A stretch of DNA of 64,000 bases from Nitrososphaerota archaeon (lineage in GTDB: Archaea > Thermoproteota > Nitrososphaeria > Nitrososphaerales > CADDZS01), in the NCBI GenBank assembly GCA_021325255.1, contig JAJPHP010000078.1, positions 1 to 64,000 of the forward strand, read 5' to 3'. A program made the position numbers and the translations under genes. Shown in pieces: positions 19,934 to 29,254 of the stretch. Numbering within the stretch: position 1 is the first letter of the stretch; the number at the start of each line of letters is the position of its first letter. The notes under the pieces were generated by a model. That model had not been told where the DNA came from and ran no database searches. It worked only from the letters and a program-made list of their open reading frames with translations.

Positions 19934-22060
19934 TTGAGAAAAGGGAATTTGCAGTCTGTTGTTTCCAAATCAAGCAGGATTAGAATTCTGAAGGAAGCTG
20001 ATCTCGGAGAGGTTCTGCCTTTCCAGATACTTGATGAGAGAGGAAGGCTCACACAGGAATACGAAGTTGATCCTTCACTTGCAAGATCTATCTACGAGAC
20101 GATGGTGTTCGCAAGAGTCTTCGACGAGAAAGCAATCAACCTATCAACTCTAAGAGAGATTGGAGTGTACGCCCCTCACTCGGGTCAGGAGGCCGCGCAA
20201 GTAGGAGCGGTCTTTGCGCTTTCAAAGCAAGACTGGCTCGTGCCCATGTACAGGGATAATGCGGCGATGATCGCAAAGGGGATGCCGCCTGAAATGATCT
20301 TGCAGCATCTGTCTGGCGACGAGTTCGGAATGCGGGTGCCGGAGGACGTTCACATGATTCCTTTTTCAATCTCTGTTGCAACGCAAATACCTCACGCCGC
20401 GGGGCTTGCTTACGCGCAAAAAATCAGGAAGACGGGTGCTGTCGTGTACACAAGCACCGGCGAAGGAGGGACTTCCAAGGCTGATTTTCACGAGGGGCTC
20501 AACCTTGCCTCAGCGCTGGGAGTCCCGCTCGTCGTTGGTGTCCAAAACAATCAGTACGCGATTTCAACGCCGAACGCGAAGGAGACTGGCTCATCAACAT
20601 TCGCCCAGAAGGCTATCGCTTATGGAATCGAGGGCATACTCGTTGACGGCGACGATGCATTCGCGGTCTACGAAGCGGTAAAGTATGCGGCTCAGAGGGC
20701 CAGAATCCTCCAGAAGCCCACGCTGATCGAGTATCGAACCTACAGGTTCAGGATGCACACTACCGCAGAGCTCGTCTCTGCAAAAAAGAGAAACCAGGAG
20801 GAAGTCGAGGAGTGGAAGACGCGTGACCCCCTCACTCGTCTCGAGCGTTTCCTAGTGGAAAAGGGGCTCGTCGAAGAGAGGTACAAGGAGGACGTACTCC
20901 TTCGAGCGCAAGACAGGATGCGTCAGTCACTTGTGCTGTTTAGGGCAAAACCCGCACCCGACCCAACTTCGATGTTCAGGTTCATGTATTCTGGAATTAC
21001 CCCTAGGTTGAGCAGGCAACTCGAAGAAGCGTTCGGAATTGTAGCAGGAGAAAAGCAGTCGGACGTTTCAGATGCTGACCGCAACCTTCCTAGAGGGGGT
21101 CCGTTGCTAAATATGCGAAACTCGATCAACTCCGCACTTCACCAGATAATGCAGTTAGACGAGGGCGCAGTAATCTATGGAGAGGACGTCGGATTCAACG
21201 GCGGAGTATTCCAGGTTACTCGCGGACTCCAAGAAAGGTTTGGTCAGGAGCGAGTTTTTGATAGTCCGCTTTCGGAGCTAGCCATAGCGGGTGCTTTCGT
21301 CGGACTATCCATCGGCGGACTCCTTCCAATAGCGGAGATTCAATTCGACGGCTTCACACCTCCAACACTCGACCAAATCATCACTCACGTATCCAGGATG
21401 AGGAACAGGTCGCGAGGCAGATATCCCATCCGTGGAATCCTTCGATTTCCATTTGGTGGCGGAGCGAGCGGTTTAGAGCATCACTCCGATTCTCCGGAAA
21501 CATACTTTGCTGCAACTCCCGGAATCAAGGTGGTTGTTCCTTCAACCCCATACAATGCGAAAGGGCTCCTTATTGCCTCGGCAAAAGACGGCAACCCTGT
21601 TGTCTTCATGGAACCAAAGAGACTCTACGATACACCGAAGTCAGAAGTGCCGGAAGAGGAGTATGAGATCCCACTCGGGACGGCCAACCTACTAAGAGAG
21701 GGAAACGACGTCACAGTCGTCACATATGGTTACATGGTATACCCTTCGCTTGAGGCCACTAACAACCTCTCCGCTGATGTAATAGACCTGCGAACGATAT
21801 CTCCGATGGACATGAGGATGATTGAGAGATCTGTTCAGAAGACTGGCAGGCTAGTCATAGTCCACGAAGCTCAGAAGATGTGCGGGATTGGCTCGGAGAT
21901 AGCGGCCTCGATTGCTGACACGCAACTCCTTTCGCTAAAAGCACCAATCAAGCGGGTCACGGGCTATGACATCACACCTCCCCTTGGCAAACTCGAGAAA
22001 TATTATCTTCCTGATTCTAATCGTATCTCCAGAGCGATAGATGAAGTTATGAAATACTGA
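19934..22060 (+). CDS. Fused E1 alpha-beta dehydrogenase component (2-oxoacid/acetoin type)
   Basis: The 708-residue chain joins an E1-alpha-like part (residues 1-360) to an E1-beta-like part (390-708). The alpha part has the TPP region TSTGEGGTSKADFHEGLN and ENNQYAIS-like VQNNQYAIS; the beta part has EDVGFNGGVFQVT and SPLSELAIAGAFVGL. This layout fits branched-chain 2-oxoacid, pyruvate or acetoin dehydrogenase E1 and is seen in several lineages as a natural fusion. The first two residues of the classical GDG motif are GEG here. No E2 (lipoyl acyltransferase) or E3 gene lies within the window. The start is TTG 19934; the first 20 residues could be shorter. Confidence 0.88.
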   Translation: MRKGNLQSVVSKSSRIRILKEADLGEVLPFQILDERGRLTQEYEVDPSLARSIYETMVFARVFDEKAINLSTLREIGVYAPHSGQEAAQVGAVFALSKQDWLVPMYRDNAAMIAKGMPPEMILQHLSGDEFGMRVPEDVHMIPFSISVATQIPHAAGLAYAQKIRKTGAVVYTSTGEGGTSKADFHEGLNLASALGVPLVVGVQNNQYAISTPNAKETGSSTFAQKAIAYGIEGILVDGDDAFAVYEAVKYAAQRARILQKPTLIEYRTYRFRMHTTAELVSAKKRNQEEVEEWKTRDPLTRLERFLVEKGLVEERYKEDVLLRAQDRMRQSLVLFRAKPAPDPTSMFRFMYSGITPRLSRQLEEAFGIVAGEKQSDVSDADRNLPRGGPLLNMRNSINSALHQIMQLDEGAVIYGEDVGFNGGVFQVTRGLQERFGQERVFDSPLSELAIAGAFVGLSIGGLLPIAEIQFDGFTPPTLDQIITHVSRMRNRSRGRYPIRGILRFPFGGGASGLEHHSDSPETYFAATPGIKVVVPSTPYNAKGLLIASAKDGNPVVFMEPKRLYDTPKSEVPEEEYEIPLGTANLLREGNDVTVVTYGYMVYPSLEATNNLSADVIDLRTISPMDMRMIERSVQKTGRLVIVHEAQKMCGIGSEIAASIADTQLLSLKAPIKRVTGYDITPPLGKLEKYYLPDSNRISRAIDEVMKY

Positions 22061-22140
22061 GCCCGGTTGGTGCGGGCGACACGCATGGCAATTCGTATAA
22101 GATTAGTACATTGCCCTGTTTCCTCGATCTAACGACCAAT

Positions 22141-22425
22141 ATGATAGTATGTGAAATTACAACGTACAAATCTGTTCCACAGGGTGAAATCAGGAGCAGG
22201 CATCTGCAGTTCATACGAAAATACGGAGATCAGGGGAGGGTCCTGATGGCTGGAAGATTCGCTGACTCTAAGGGCGCGATGATTCTTTGGAATACCGACA
22301 CCTTAGAAGAGGCTCGTAGAATCGCTGGGGAGGACCCGTACGTCCAACAGAACATGATATCGTATGAATTGCGGGAGTGGCCGCTCATCTTCAATTACAT
22401 GGTCGAGCCGCCTCTTCGCCCGTAG
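22141..22425 (+). CDS. YciI-like protein
   Basis: A 94-residue protein of the YCII-related, dimeric alpha/beta-barrel family. The segments SRHLQFIRKYGDQGRVLMAG and LEEARRIAGEDPYVQQNMI show the usual His/Asp pair near the active-site cleft. Function is generally unknown for the family, with some members linked to dioxygenase-like chemistry. I start it at ATG 22141; an ATG at 22111 would add ten residues. Confidence 0.75.
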   Translation: MIVCEITTYKSVPQGEIRSRHLQFIRKYGDQGRVLMAGRFADSKGAMILWNTDTLEEARRIAGEDPYVQQNMISYELREWPLIFNYMVEPPLRP

Positions 22426-22686
22426 TATCGATTGTAATAAAACTAAGCTCGCTCGTCTTTCCCGCGCTCTCTCCTTTTAGTACCCCGAACGCGTTAGGGA
22501 CAATCGATATTCGATGTAACTCAATGTATAGTCGGAAGATTTGTTCTTCTTGATTGTCAAGGGAGTTATTCTGTCTGATAGCATTTCGGCGTGGTCTTAC
22601 TTCTGGAGCGACCCAATTGCGCAGGAGACATGCCACGCTGATAAGCTGACGATTCTATTCTGTAGGAGATAAGGTCGACTCGAGAA

Positions 22687-23805
22687 GTGCCATTCCCTTG
22701 CAAGCCCATACTCATCTTCTGGGAGACGACCAGAGCATGCACGCTGTCCTGCGTGCATTGCAGGGCATCTGCCATAACCGAACCACTTCCGGGAGAACTG
22801 TCTAGAGAAGAAGGGCGAGAGTTAATCGAGCAGGTCACTTTCTTCGGCAAGCCATACCCAACTATTATCTTCACTGGAGGGGACCCTCTGAAAAGGAAAG
22901 ACTTGTTCGAACTTCTGATCCACGCCGCCGAGCTTGACATAAATTTCGCCGTATCTCCAGCGGTATCTGAACTCCTGACCCAAAAGACACTCTCTAGATT
23001 GAAACACGTCGGAGCTTCATCAGTTTCCATCAGTCTTGACGGGTCAACCGAGGAAGTACATGATTCCATAAGAAGAGAACCGGGCACCTTCAAGAGGACG
23101 ATCGAGGCCATTAAAGATGCGCAATTGGCTGGGCTGAACCTCCAGGTAAACACCGCAGTCATGAGGCGAAATCTGCGGGAGCTGCCGAGCATTTTCAGCC
23201 TGATCAAAGGACTTGGGGTAAAGACCTGGGAGGTATTTTTCCTAATCAGGGTCGGCCGCGGTGGAAGTGTTGAAGACCTGACACCTCACGAATATGAAAG
23301 CGCCTGCAATTTTCTGTACGATGCTTCACACTATGGCGTTACGATTAGAACCGTTGAGGCCCCCTTCATAAGACGGGTCGCAAAGCAAAGAGCATCCGAC
23401 GGCTCATACTGGCAATCCACCACTTATCTTGAACTGCGAAATCGATTGATTCAACTCGAGGGAGACCCAAACGATCTTTCGACGCTCAGACCGGTGGGGA
23501 CGCTTGACGGTGACGGCATCATCTTCATTGCCCATGACGGCACGATCCATCCCGGAGGATTGCTGCCCATTTCGCTGGGTAACGTGAAAAATGACAGCCT
23601 GATCCGGGTCTATAGGGAAAATCAGACGCTCCAAGATATCAGACAGAGGAAAATGCTAGGACGGTGCGGAGTCTGCGATTACAAGGAAATATGTGGAGGG
23701 AGTCGGGCAAGAGCTTTCTCATATAGTGGGGATCCGCTCTCTTCAGATCCAGCATGCATTCACGTCTCGCCGCAAGTTGCAACAAAAATCGATAGCGCCG
23801 TGTAG
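22687..23805 (+). CDS. Radical SAM/SPASM protein
   Basis: The N-terminal radical SAM motif is C-x3-C-x2-C (RACTLSCVHCRA, about residues 17-28), followed by the FTGGDPL SAM-binding motif. The C-terminal SPASM region has CGVCDYKEICGGSRARA and a final Cys in DPACIH, giving room for auxiliary clusters. The overall form recalls the heme-biosynthesis AhbC/AhbD/NirJ-like and TIGR04053-like proteins, many of which act on tetrapyrroles or peptides. No heme genes or small precursor peptide are seen beside it, so the substrate is open. The GTG start at 22687 gives a short standard N terminus. Confidence 0.88.
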   Translation: MPFPCKPILIFWETTRACTLSCVHCRASAITEPLPGELSREEGRELIEQVTFFGKPYPTIIFTGGDPLKRKDLFELLIHAAELDINFAVSPAVSELLTQKTLSRLKHVGASSVSISLDGSTEEVHDSIRREPGTFKRTIEAIKDAQLAGLNLQVNTAVMRRNLRELPSIFSLIKGLGVKTWEVFFLIRVGRGGSVEDLTPHEYESACNFLYDASHYGVTIRTVEAPFIRRVAKQRASDGSYWQSTTYLELRNRLIQLEGDPNDLSTLRPVGTLDGDGIIFIAHDGTIHPGGLLPISLGNVKNDSLIRVYRENQTLQDIRQRKMLGRCGVCDYKEICGGSRARAFSYSGDPLSSDPACIHVSPQVATKIDSAV

Positions 23806-23827
23806 AGACGGAGCAGAAGTGGCCTAA

Positions 23828-24253
23828 TCAGCGAGGCCGCCACCACTTGTGAAAGTCCAGGTCCCCGCCGCGGGCCTTTAACATGCTCGAAGCAGCCAAG
23901 TGGCCCAACCGCTCGGATAACCTTGCCTGAGGAATTAGCTGCATCTTAATCCACCTGTGGAGTTCGTTGATATCCCCCGTGCGTTTGACCTGCTCCAGAG
24001 TTGACCTGGCGTGCTGCTCGCCAGTTCTAATTTCGTGTGACAAGGGCGGACTGAAGCTATCCAGGTAGGAGGCAATCATGGTGCAATTTTCAAGTGTCTT
24101 CTCTGAGGCTTTGATTCTTGCATTCATAATGCCCTTGTGGTCGCGCGAGTGCGTCGCGCGCCAACGCTCTTCAGAAATTTGGGAGAGCGCGTTCTTTAGA
24201 TTCTGGATTCTATCTTCCAAGCTCTGCAGGTCAGACTGATTCGGTCGAGCCAT
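23828..24253 (-). CDS. Unrecognised helical protein
   Basis: A 141-residue protein rich in charged helices, with ARPNQSDLQSLEDRIQNLK at the start looking like a coiled coil and a basic-aromatic end (FHKWWRPR). I chose ATG at 24253; longer starts upstream run through the divergent promoter region of the zinc-ferredoxin gene. I do not recognise a family. It ends 22 bases from the radical SAM gene, in convergent orientation. Confidence 0.6.
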   Translation of the reverse strand: MARPNQSDLQSLEDRIQNLKNALSQISEERWRATHSRDHKGIMNARIKASEKTLENCTMIASYLDSFSPPLSHEIRTGEQHARSTLEQVKRTGDINELHRWIKMQLIPQARLSERLGHLAASSMLKARGGDLDFHKWWRPR

Positions 24254-24368
24254 TTTTCGCTCGTTCACTCGATATCGAGTAGCGATCGGGGACGGATTTA
24301 ACCGTTTTTGCTTTCCATGAAAAGTTCTTATTATCTCCCATTTTTCGTATAACCGCTGAGAAAAGAAA

Positions 24369-24803
24369 ATGGTCGACCTCTCCGAACTTGATTTCAAACC
24401 CAAGCCGATTGATAGAGACTTTCTGAGCAAGCCCGACGAGTACCCAGTAAACGGTGAACACGTAGGTCATACAGTTAGGGCTATGGGATTTGAGAGGCCA
24501 GATAATGAAGGGAAGCCCTACCCCACAAAGCTCGGAATCCACGGCACGGCCGTTGGGGTTGATTGGGACTGCTGCATCGCGGATGGCGGCTGCCTTGACG
24601 TTTGCCCGACGTCGGTGTACGAATGGGCCCTGAATCCTGGCATGATTGGAACGGGTAACGATCACAAGATTGAGAAGGGGAGCGAGGAGTGGAACACATA
24701 CAGAACGGACAAGACGGACATGGTCAGGGAGCAGGACTGCATATACTGCATGGCCTGCGAGACCGTGTGCCCCGTGCAGGCGATAAAGATAACGCCGCCC
24801 TAA
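24369..24803 (+). CDS. Zinc-containing dicluster ferredoxin
   Basis: This 144-residue ferredoxin matches the Sulfolobus/Thermoplasma zinc ferredoxins: an N-terminal extension with GEHVGH and LGIHGTAVGVD that supplies the zinc-binding His residues, then cluster motifs DCCIADGGCLDVCP and CIYCMACETVCP. The first motif has the C-x5-C-x3-CP spacing of a 3Fe or 4Fe site, the second the full C-x2-C-x2-C-x3-CP. An Asp before the second motif (EQDC region) can complete the zinc site. It should be the main soluble electron acceptor of the 2-oxoacid oxidoreductase (12-15 kb). It is transcribed from a promoter region shared with the helical protein. Confidence 0.93.
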   Translation: MVDLSELDFKPKPIDRDFLSKPDEYPVNGEHVGHTVRAMGFERPDNEGKPYPTKLGIHGTAVGVDWDCCIADGGCLDVCPTSVYEWALNPGMIGTGNDHKIEKGSEEWNTYRTDKTDMVREQDCIYCMACETVCPVQAIKITPP

Positions 24804-24836
24804 TTGTGGCCTGCTTTCAATCGCTACGTTCTTCCG

Positions 24837-25187
24837 CTACTTCTCCAGGTGTCTTTGAAGCTCAGGATCTTTTGAGAGGAAGACTCCAGTCGCCGTCACG
24901 ACGATTGGGCGCGATGCCAAGTCTGGGTGCGCGTGCAAGAGTTTTACAACTCTATCTTCGGTAAGGTTCATCTTCCCGACCGCCAGATCCTTGTAGTCGC
25001 GGCTGTTTTTACGAATCATGCCCTTGATTCCGTATTTGGCGACTAGAGTCCGAAGGATTTCGACCGAAGGCGGGCTCTTTATGATGTCTATTGGTTCGAT
25101 CGGGACCGACTTGTTTTCCAAATCTTTCTTTGCCGTGCGACACGTGTGGCAGCTTGTTTTCCAGTAAAAAGGAATATTGTTTGTCAT
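24837..25187 (-). CDS. ArsC/Spx-family glutaredoxin-like protein
   Basis: A 116-residue protein of the ArsC/Spx thioredoxin fold. It has the C-x2-C motif SCHTC near residue 12, a central PPSVEILRTLVAKYG helix, and a cis-Pro region RPIVVT. Such proteins reduce arsenate or act as redox-linked regulators. The start is ATG 25187; an in-frame TTG at 25208 would add seven residues. No arsenic genes are in the window. Confidence 0.85.
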   Translation of the reverse strand: MTNNIPFYWKTSCHTCRTAKKDLENKSVPIEPIDIIKSPPSVEILRTLVAKYGIKGMIRKNSRDYKDLAVGKMNLTEDRVVKLLHAHPDLASRPIVVTATGVFLSKDPELQRHLEK

Positions 25188-25470
25188 TAGATCATTTCTC
25201 ACGTTCACTGATTCTTGGCTACCGACTCTCTTAGTAAGGTCTGTAGCCGCGTCAGCAGTATGGTACTTTCGTCGGCCCGCTCAAAAGGGAATCGCCGAAT
25301 TTTTTAGGATTGGGCTCAATTTTCGCATTTTTTGCCAATTTTCGGGGAGGGAAGCTCTCGCAGCCGAAGAACGGATCGTGCTCAGCCGGTTGGCCCCTCG
25401 AAAATTTTCGGGATTGAACTTATGCGTGCGTGTCAAGATGGTACTCATTGACATGTAGGGAGAATTTCGA

Positions 25471-25962
25471 ATGCAAATCTTTCACCGAATGAAGAGTAAA
25501 AGTGTGCAACAAACAAGCTTGGGAAGAGCCGAGCCCTCGTCATTGGAACAACTCTGCGGAGGAGACCTAGATCTCTATCACGCGATGCAACATTTCCTTC
25601 TTCTCGATCCAGAAAGTCAAATACCTCGAATTGGGGAGACTAACACTTTCATCGCTCGTGGAAATGAGGCAAAGGCGAGGGGAGAGAGGCAGTTTGCACG
25701 ACCCGACTATGAGATTGCCGCCAGGATAGAGATAGCTCGGGGTAACAAGGAAAATGTGCGAAAATGTTTGAGTCTTGCTAGAGAAGTCTCGGAGCCCAGC
25801 CCCGAACAGGAGCGCCTGGATAAGATGCTTCAAAACGTCGAAAGGGTCGTAGATATTGCAGAGAAGTACTACGCGCCTCTTCGTGGAAAGCCTAATCTGC
25901 AACAAGAAATGGAGGCGGATGCAATCTCACCCATCGCAAGTAGGCAGGTACTCTCTAACTAG
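25471..25962 (+). CDS. Unrecognised helical-repeat-like protein
   Basis: A 163-residue helical protein. The pattern RGNEAKARGERQFARPDYEIAARIEIARGNKENVRKCLSLA looks like one or two TPR-type helical hairpins in the middle (the sequence here is described by its helices rather than in full: a helix near 65-80, then 84-110). The C-terminal part is charged and may be disordered. No family or function is recognised. The gene stands alone with a 260-base intergenic space upstream that shows nothing else. Confidence 0.55.
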   Translation: MQIFHRMKSKSVQQTSLGRAEPSSLEQLCGGDLDLYHAMQHFLLLDPESQIPRIGETNTFIARGNEAKARGERQFARPDYEIAARIEIARGNKENVRKCLSLAREVSEPSPEQERLDKMLQNVERVVDIAEKYYAPLRGKPNLQQEMEADAISPIASRQVLSN

Positions 25963-26050
25963 TAAAACTGGCAATGACCCCAGTCAAGTGAACTGCAAAC
26001 TGGTGTACAATTCCGGCCCGTTAGGAGTGCAGCTACGCCCAAGGAACCTT

Positions 26051-26522
26051 TTACTGGCTGACGGGCCTATTTTGCTTGTACACTTCGCTTACCGTGACCT
26101 TCACGATTTCAATTGCGCCTGGGAACATCTTGAGCTATTCCGGATTGTCGCTGATTTCAGCGGCTCCGTTCAGCCGAGTCCTGACCCCGCTACCGAGGTC
26201 AATAAAGAGCATTCCGATATGCGGATTTTCAAGAATGTTTCCAAGACTTCTGAACGATCCGCTTCCCATGTAGTGAGGGAAGATCAAACTCTTTTCGTCG
26301 AGGATTCTGATTGCGGGAGATGCATCTCCCCTACTCCCTGTAACTGGCGTCGCATTCCCCCTTCCTGTTACTCGTCGCGATGAAGAAATAGTCAAAGGAC
26401 TCTAGGTATCTGGAAACTCTTTTAGAAAGTATCGATTGGACAGGAATGTCAGGCGTCCCAAACTTCTGCCTCAGAATCTGGTCTCCAGAGTATTTCATTT
26501 CTTGAGTCATTGTCTCAGACAT
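26051..26522 (-). pseudogene. Broken flavin-binding PPOX-like gene (frameshift plus stop)
   Basis: The reading frame from ATG 26522 gives SKRVSRYLESFDYFFIATS and KGECDASYR, then stops at TAG about 26334. A different frame then continues with AIRILDEKSLIFPHYMGSG, SLGNILENPHIGMLFIDL and TRLNGAAEI, typical of the pyridoxamine 5'-phosphate oxidase-like family. That frame meets TAG at 26135, yet the same frame goes on with FPGAIEIVKVTVSEVY, the usual family end, to TAA at 26051. Two disruptions, a one-base frameshift and a nonsense codon, make it a likely pseudogene. The two lesions argue against a single sequencing error. Confidence 0.85.
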
Positions 26523-26643
26523 TTCTTGCTGAATGGCCCCCCTTCTCAGTTTATGAATTATGCAAGTCAGAGGTATACATCCGTTCCCAAAATAAAGTCT
26601 GTGTTGCCGCCGCAGGAGATCGCCTCTGTGAGAGGGGGAAGCG

Positions 26644-26958
26644 ATGATCTCGCCCACGAATGTGCATAACGTACCATCGGATGAGGAAGTTTGGCTCGAG
26701 AGGAGAAGGTTTTGCATTCAAACTCCGAGGCCCCACTGGCACATCAGATTCTCCAGTGAGAAAGGTAATTCGCCCCTTATTCCGATAGCCTGCAACCAAG
26801 AGACCTTCAGTTATCTAAAGTTCATTCAATCCGAATTTACGAGCTTGGATTCTTCGATTTGCGAGAGCATCATCATCTCTGAACCAAGGCTATCGGAATG
26901 GTGGAATGGATTGAATGCTGGACCGAATACTTCAATCAATTCAAAGGTAGCTCTTTGA
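26644..26958 (+). CDS. Doubtful small protein
   Basis: A 104-residue frame starting at ATG 26644 behind a GAGAGGGGG-like ribosome site. The sequence has an IIISEPRL segment and several aromatic residues but no recognised motif. It may be real because the ribosome site is good, or it may be a chance frame beside the degraded PPOX-like gene. No known family is seen. Confidence 0.3.
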   Translation: MISPTNVHNVPSDEEVWLERRRFCIQTPRPHWHIRFSSEKGNSPLIPIACNQETFSYLKFIQSEFTSLDSSICESIIISEPRLSEWWNGLNAGPNTSINSKVAL

Positions 26959-26973
26959 AGGAGATATTCGCCC

Positions 26974-27387
26974 TCAGCTGAGGAGTGAAAATACTTCGCT
27001 TTCCTCGGCTGGAAAATGGATCTTCATGGCGCTCAAAAGCTCGTTGAAAGCCTCCCCTGCGGCTCCCAGGTTCTTTCCGTGAATTGCGAATTTCATTCTG
27101 TCGAGTGCGGCCGTGATGTCCAAGTGCTGTTGCATTATCTCGCTTACTCTTTCGCTGAAGAGACCACGCGCGGACACCTCAGGGAAGATTTCGGTCTCCT
27201 CAACGAGCATGTGGTCGATAAGCGCCTCCTTCAGCGGAGTGAAAATTTCGCTTAACTGATGAAAAGTCTGGGACTCCCTTAAGCTTCGATCCAGCCGCTC
27301 TGTCTGGGAAGAGAAGTCTCTGTGTTCTGCAACGAGTTTCTTGATTAGTTCACCTATCGTCCCAAGCTCCACCGAAAGTTCGCTCAA
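26974..27387 (-). CDS. Hemerythrin-like domain protein
   Basis: A 137-residue hemerythrin-like protein. The metal-ligand pattern is VAEHRDF, IDHMLVEETEIFPEV, MQQHLDI and IHFPAEESEVFSLL, covering the five His and two acidic ligands in a four-helix bundle of usual length. It stands alone beside a broken gene. It is the third of five hemerythrin-like genes in the window. Confidence 0.87.
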   Translation of the reverse strand: MSELSVELGTIGELIKKLVAEHRDFSSQTERLDRSLRESQTFHQLSEIFTPLKEALIDHMLVEETEIFPEVSARGLFSERVSEIMQQHLDITAALDRMKFAIHGKNLGAAGEAFNELLSAMKIHFPAEESEVFSLLS

Positions 27388-27654
27388 CTGAATAGAAAAT
27401 CACTTTTCCCCCTAGTCAAAGTAGATTGATTGCAGGTCGTGGTTATCCTATTTCCCGAAAGATTTTGGGCGGAGCTGCAGATTACTTCCTCATATTGCAT
27501 CTTACGCAAAAGAAAGCCCTCTCGGGGCAAGGCCCAAGGAGAGAATCCTGCCATGTCTCTTGCAAAATAGACTCTATCGAAGGAAGAAGATAGAAAACAA
27601 AATAGGGTACTCCTGCTCTATGAACAGACGAGAAAAAGAGAAGGCGCAGCTTAG

Positions 27655-28503
27655 GTGGTCAGGAGCAGGCGTGCAGAAAAGAGAGCATTTGATTTCCTCG
27701 AGATCTTCGATCTCCCTCCAAAACCCAGGAATACTGGTGTAATTGAAATTCGTGGCCCCTACTACACTTCGGTTACCCTCGGCTATCTTCAAGATCTGCT
27801 CGATGACTGGTCCTACTACTTTGACGGTTACAAGTTCGCTGGGGCTTCGGAAAGGTTGCTTGCCAGATCAAAGGTCGAGGACATCATCGAATACTGTCAT
27901 GAAAACGACGTGTATGTTTCAACAGGAGGCATGGTCGAGCGTGTCATCGTGCAGGGTGCGAGGGCTGTCGATCAGTACATCGACGAATGCAGATCTTTGG
28001 GGTTTGACGTGATCGAGGTGTCAAGTGGACTTGCTCCTATACCTCTAAAGGACAAGATCGAGATTGTAAAGCAGGTCGAGCGCAAGGGGTTGAAACCAAA
28101 GCCCGAGATATCTATGATGATCGGTGCAGGAGCTGGAACGCATATCGCGGGTTATAAACCAAAACTACGCTCGTTCGAAGAGTTTTCTGAGGAAGTGAAC
28201 AAGCACCTGAAGGCGGGAGCTCATATGCTGATGATTGAATCAGAAGGCCTCACCGAAGACTTGCCACCCAACAAATGGAGGAAGGACGTGATCAAGAAAC
28301 TTGTAGATAGGTTCGGCTATGAGAAGCTGATGTTCGAAGCCTCCGACCCTCCTGTTTTCAAATGGTACTTGAAAACTTTCGGCAGGGACGTCAACCTCTT
28401 CATTGACCACTCCCAGGTTGTCGAGTTTAACGCATGGCGACTGGGATTGTGGGGAGACCCCAAGATTTGGGAGGGAAAGAAACTGAATTATCCGGGTTGG
28501 TAG
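27655..28503 (+). CDS. comA: Phosphosulfolactate synthase-like protein
   Basis: The 282-residue sequence matches the ComA family: an (alpha/beta)8 protein, with KFAGASERLL, HENDVYVSTGG, GFDVIEVSSGL and HMLMIESEGL recognisable, and the GW end. ComA joins sulfite to phosphoenolpyruvate as the first step of coenzyme M synthesis in methanogens; homologues in other archaea and plants may make sulfolactate or have unknown roles. No comB, comC or methanogenesis gene is present nearby. The GTG start at 27655 comes directly after an in-frame TAG. Family assignment is strong; the biological role here is open. Confidence 0.85.
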   Translation: MVRSRRAEKRAFDFLEIFDLPPKPRNTGVIEIRGPYYTSVTLGYLQDLLDDWSYYFDGYKFAGASERLLARSKVEDIIEYCHENDVYVSTGGMVERVIVQGARAVDQYIDECRSLGFDVIEVSSGLAPIPLKDKIEIVKQVERKGLKPKPEISMMIGAGAGTHIAGYKPKLRSFEEFSEEVNKHLKAGAHMLMIESEGLTEDLPPNKWRKDVIKKLVDRFGYEKLMFEASDPPVFKWYLKTFGRDVNLFIDHSQVVEFNAWRLGLWGDPKIWEGKKLNYPGW

Positions 28504-28599
28504 TCGTCGCCACGGCAACTTGCGACGCGAAGAGCACTGCTCTACTAATGCAATAACTATTCTAGAAAGAAAATTGGAACGGGAAAAAAAATAGTCCTT

Positions 28600-28959
28600 T
28601 CAACTTTTCTTCAAGGACTTCCTGATTTCATCTGCGAGAATCGACCTGTGACATCGCGCCGGATCCTTGTCCGTGCAGAGCAGCGTAATGTCTCCCTCAG
28701 TGGATCTTGCAGCCAGTTCCTTGAGCATCTCCTTCTTATCCTTGAGGCTCTTCCTGTACTCCTTTTCAAACTCCTGCCAAGTGACTTTTCCTCCCTTCCA
28801 CTTCTTGATGAGATCGCGCTCAGTCCCCAACTCCTTCATCCACGAGTCTATCTTCGCCCTCTCCTTTGACACACCCCTCGGCCAAAGTCGCATCACGAGT
28901 ATCCTCTGGCCATCCTCAGGTTCGGGCTTGTCGTAGATGCTCTTCTCGATCTTTATCAT
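28600..28959 (-). CDS. DUF488 family protein
   Basis: This 119-residue protein has the features of DUF488: RLWPRGVSKERAKIDSWMKE near the middle, a Trp-rich GTERDLIKKW segment, and LLCTDKDPARCHRSILADEI with the conserved Cys-His. The family is widespread and its function is unknown, though the CHR element suggests a nucleic-acid or phosphate-binding site. It is divergent from nothing close and ends 96 bases from comA, convergently. Confidence 0.9.
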   Translation of the reverse strand: MIKIEKSIYDKPEPEDGQRILVMRLWPRGVSKERAKIDSWMKELGTERDLIKKWKGGKVTWQEFEKEYRKSLKDKKEMLKELAARSTEGDITLLCTDKDPARCHRSILADEIRKSLKKS

Positions 28960-29254
28960 GTTTGTATCGCTTGAACCCCCAGAGCACTTTGCGTTGATCT
29001 TCTTGATTTCACTTTGATAAAAGAAGGTTGCATTAGGGGGAAGAATATAAATTTCTCATATCCATCTTGCCAGGAGCTTAACAAGCTATCGTGTTACCTG
29101 TTCTAAAATCGCAAAGGGCCGTATTATAGCTCCTGGACACTAATGGAAGCTATTCGTGTGTGAAATCAAGGTGTACAAACCTGTGATAGGAAAATCAGGG
29201 CAAGAGACAAGACGCGAGCGAGTTTTCTGTCTTTGCATTTGCTCTCCGACACTT

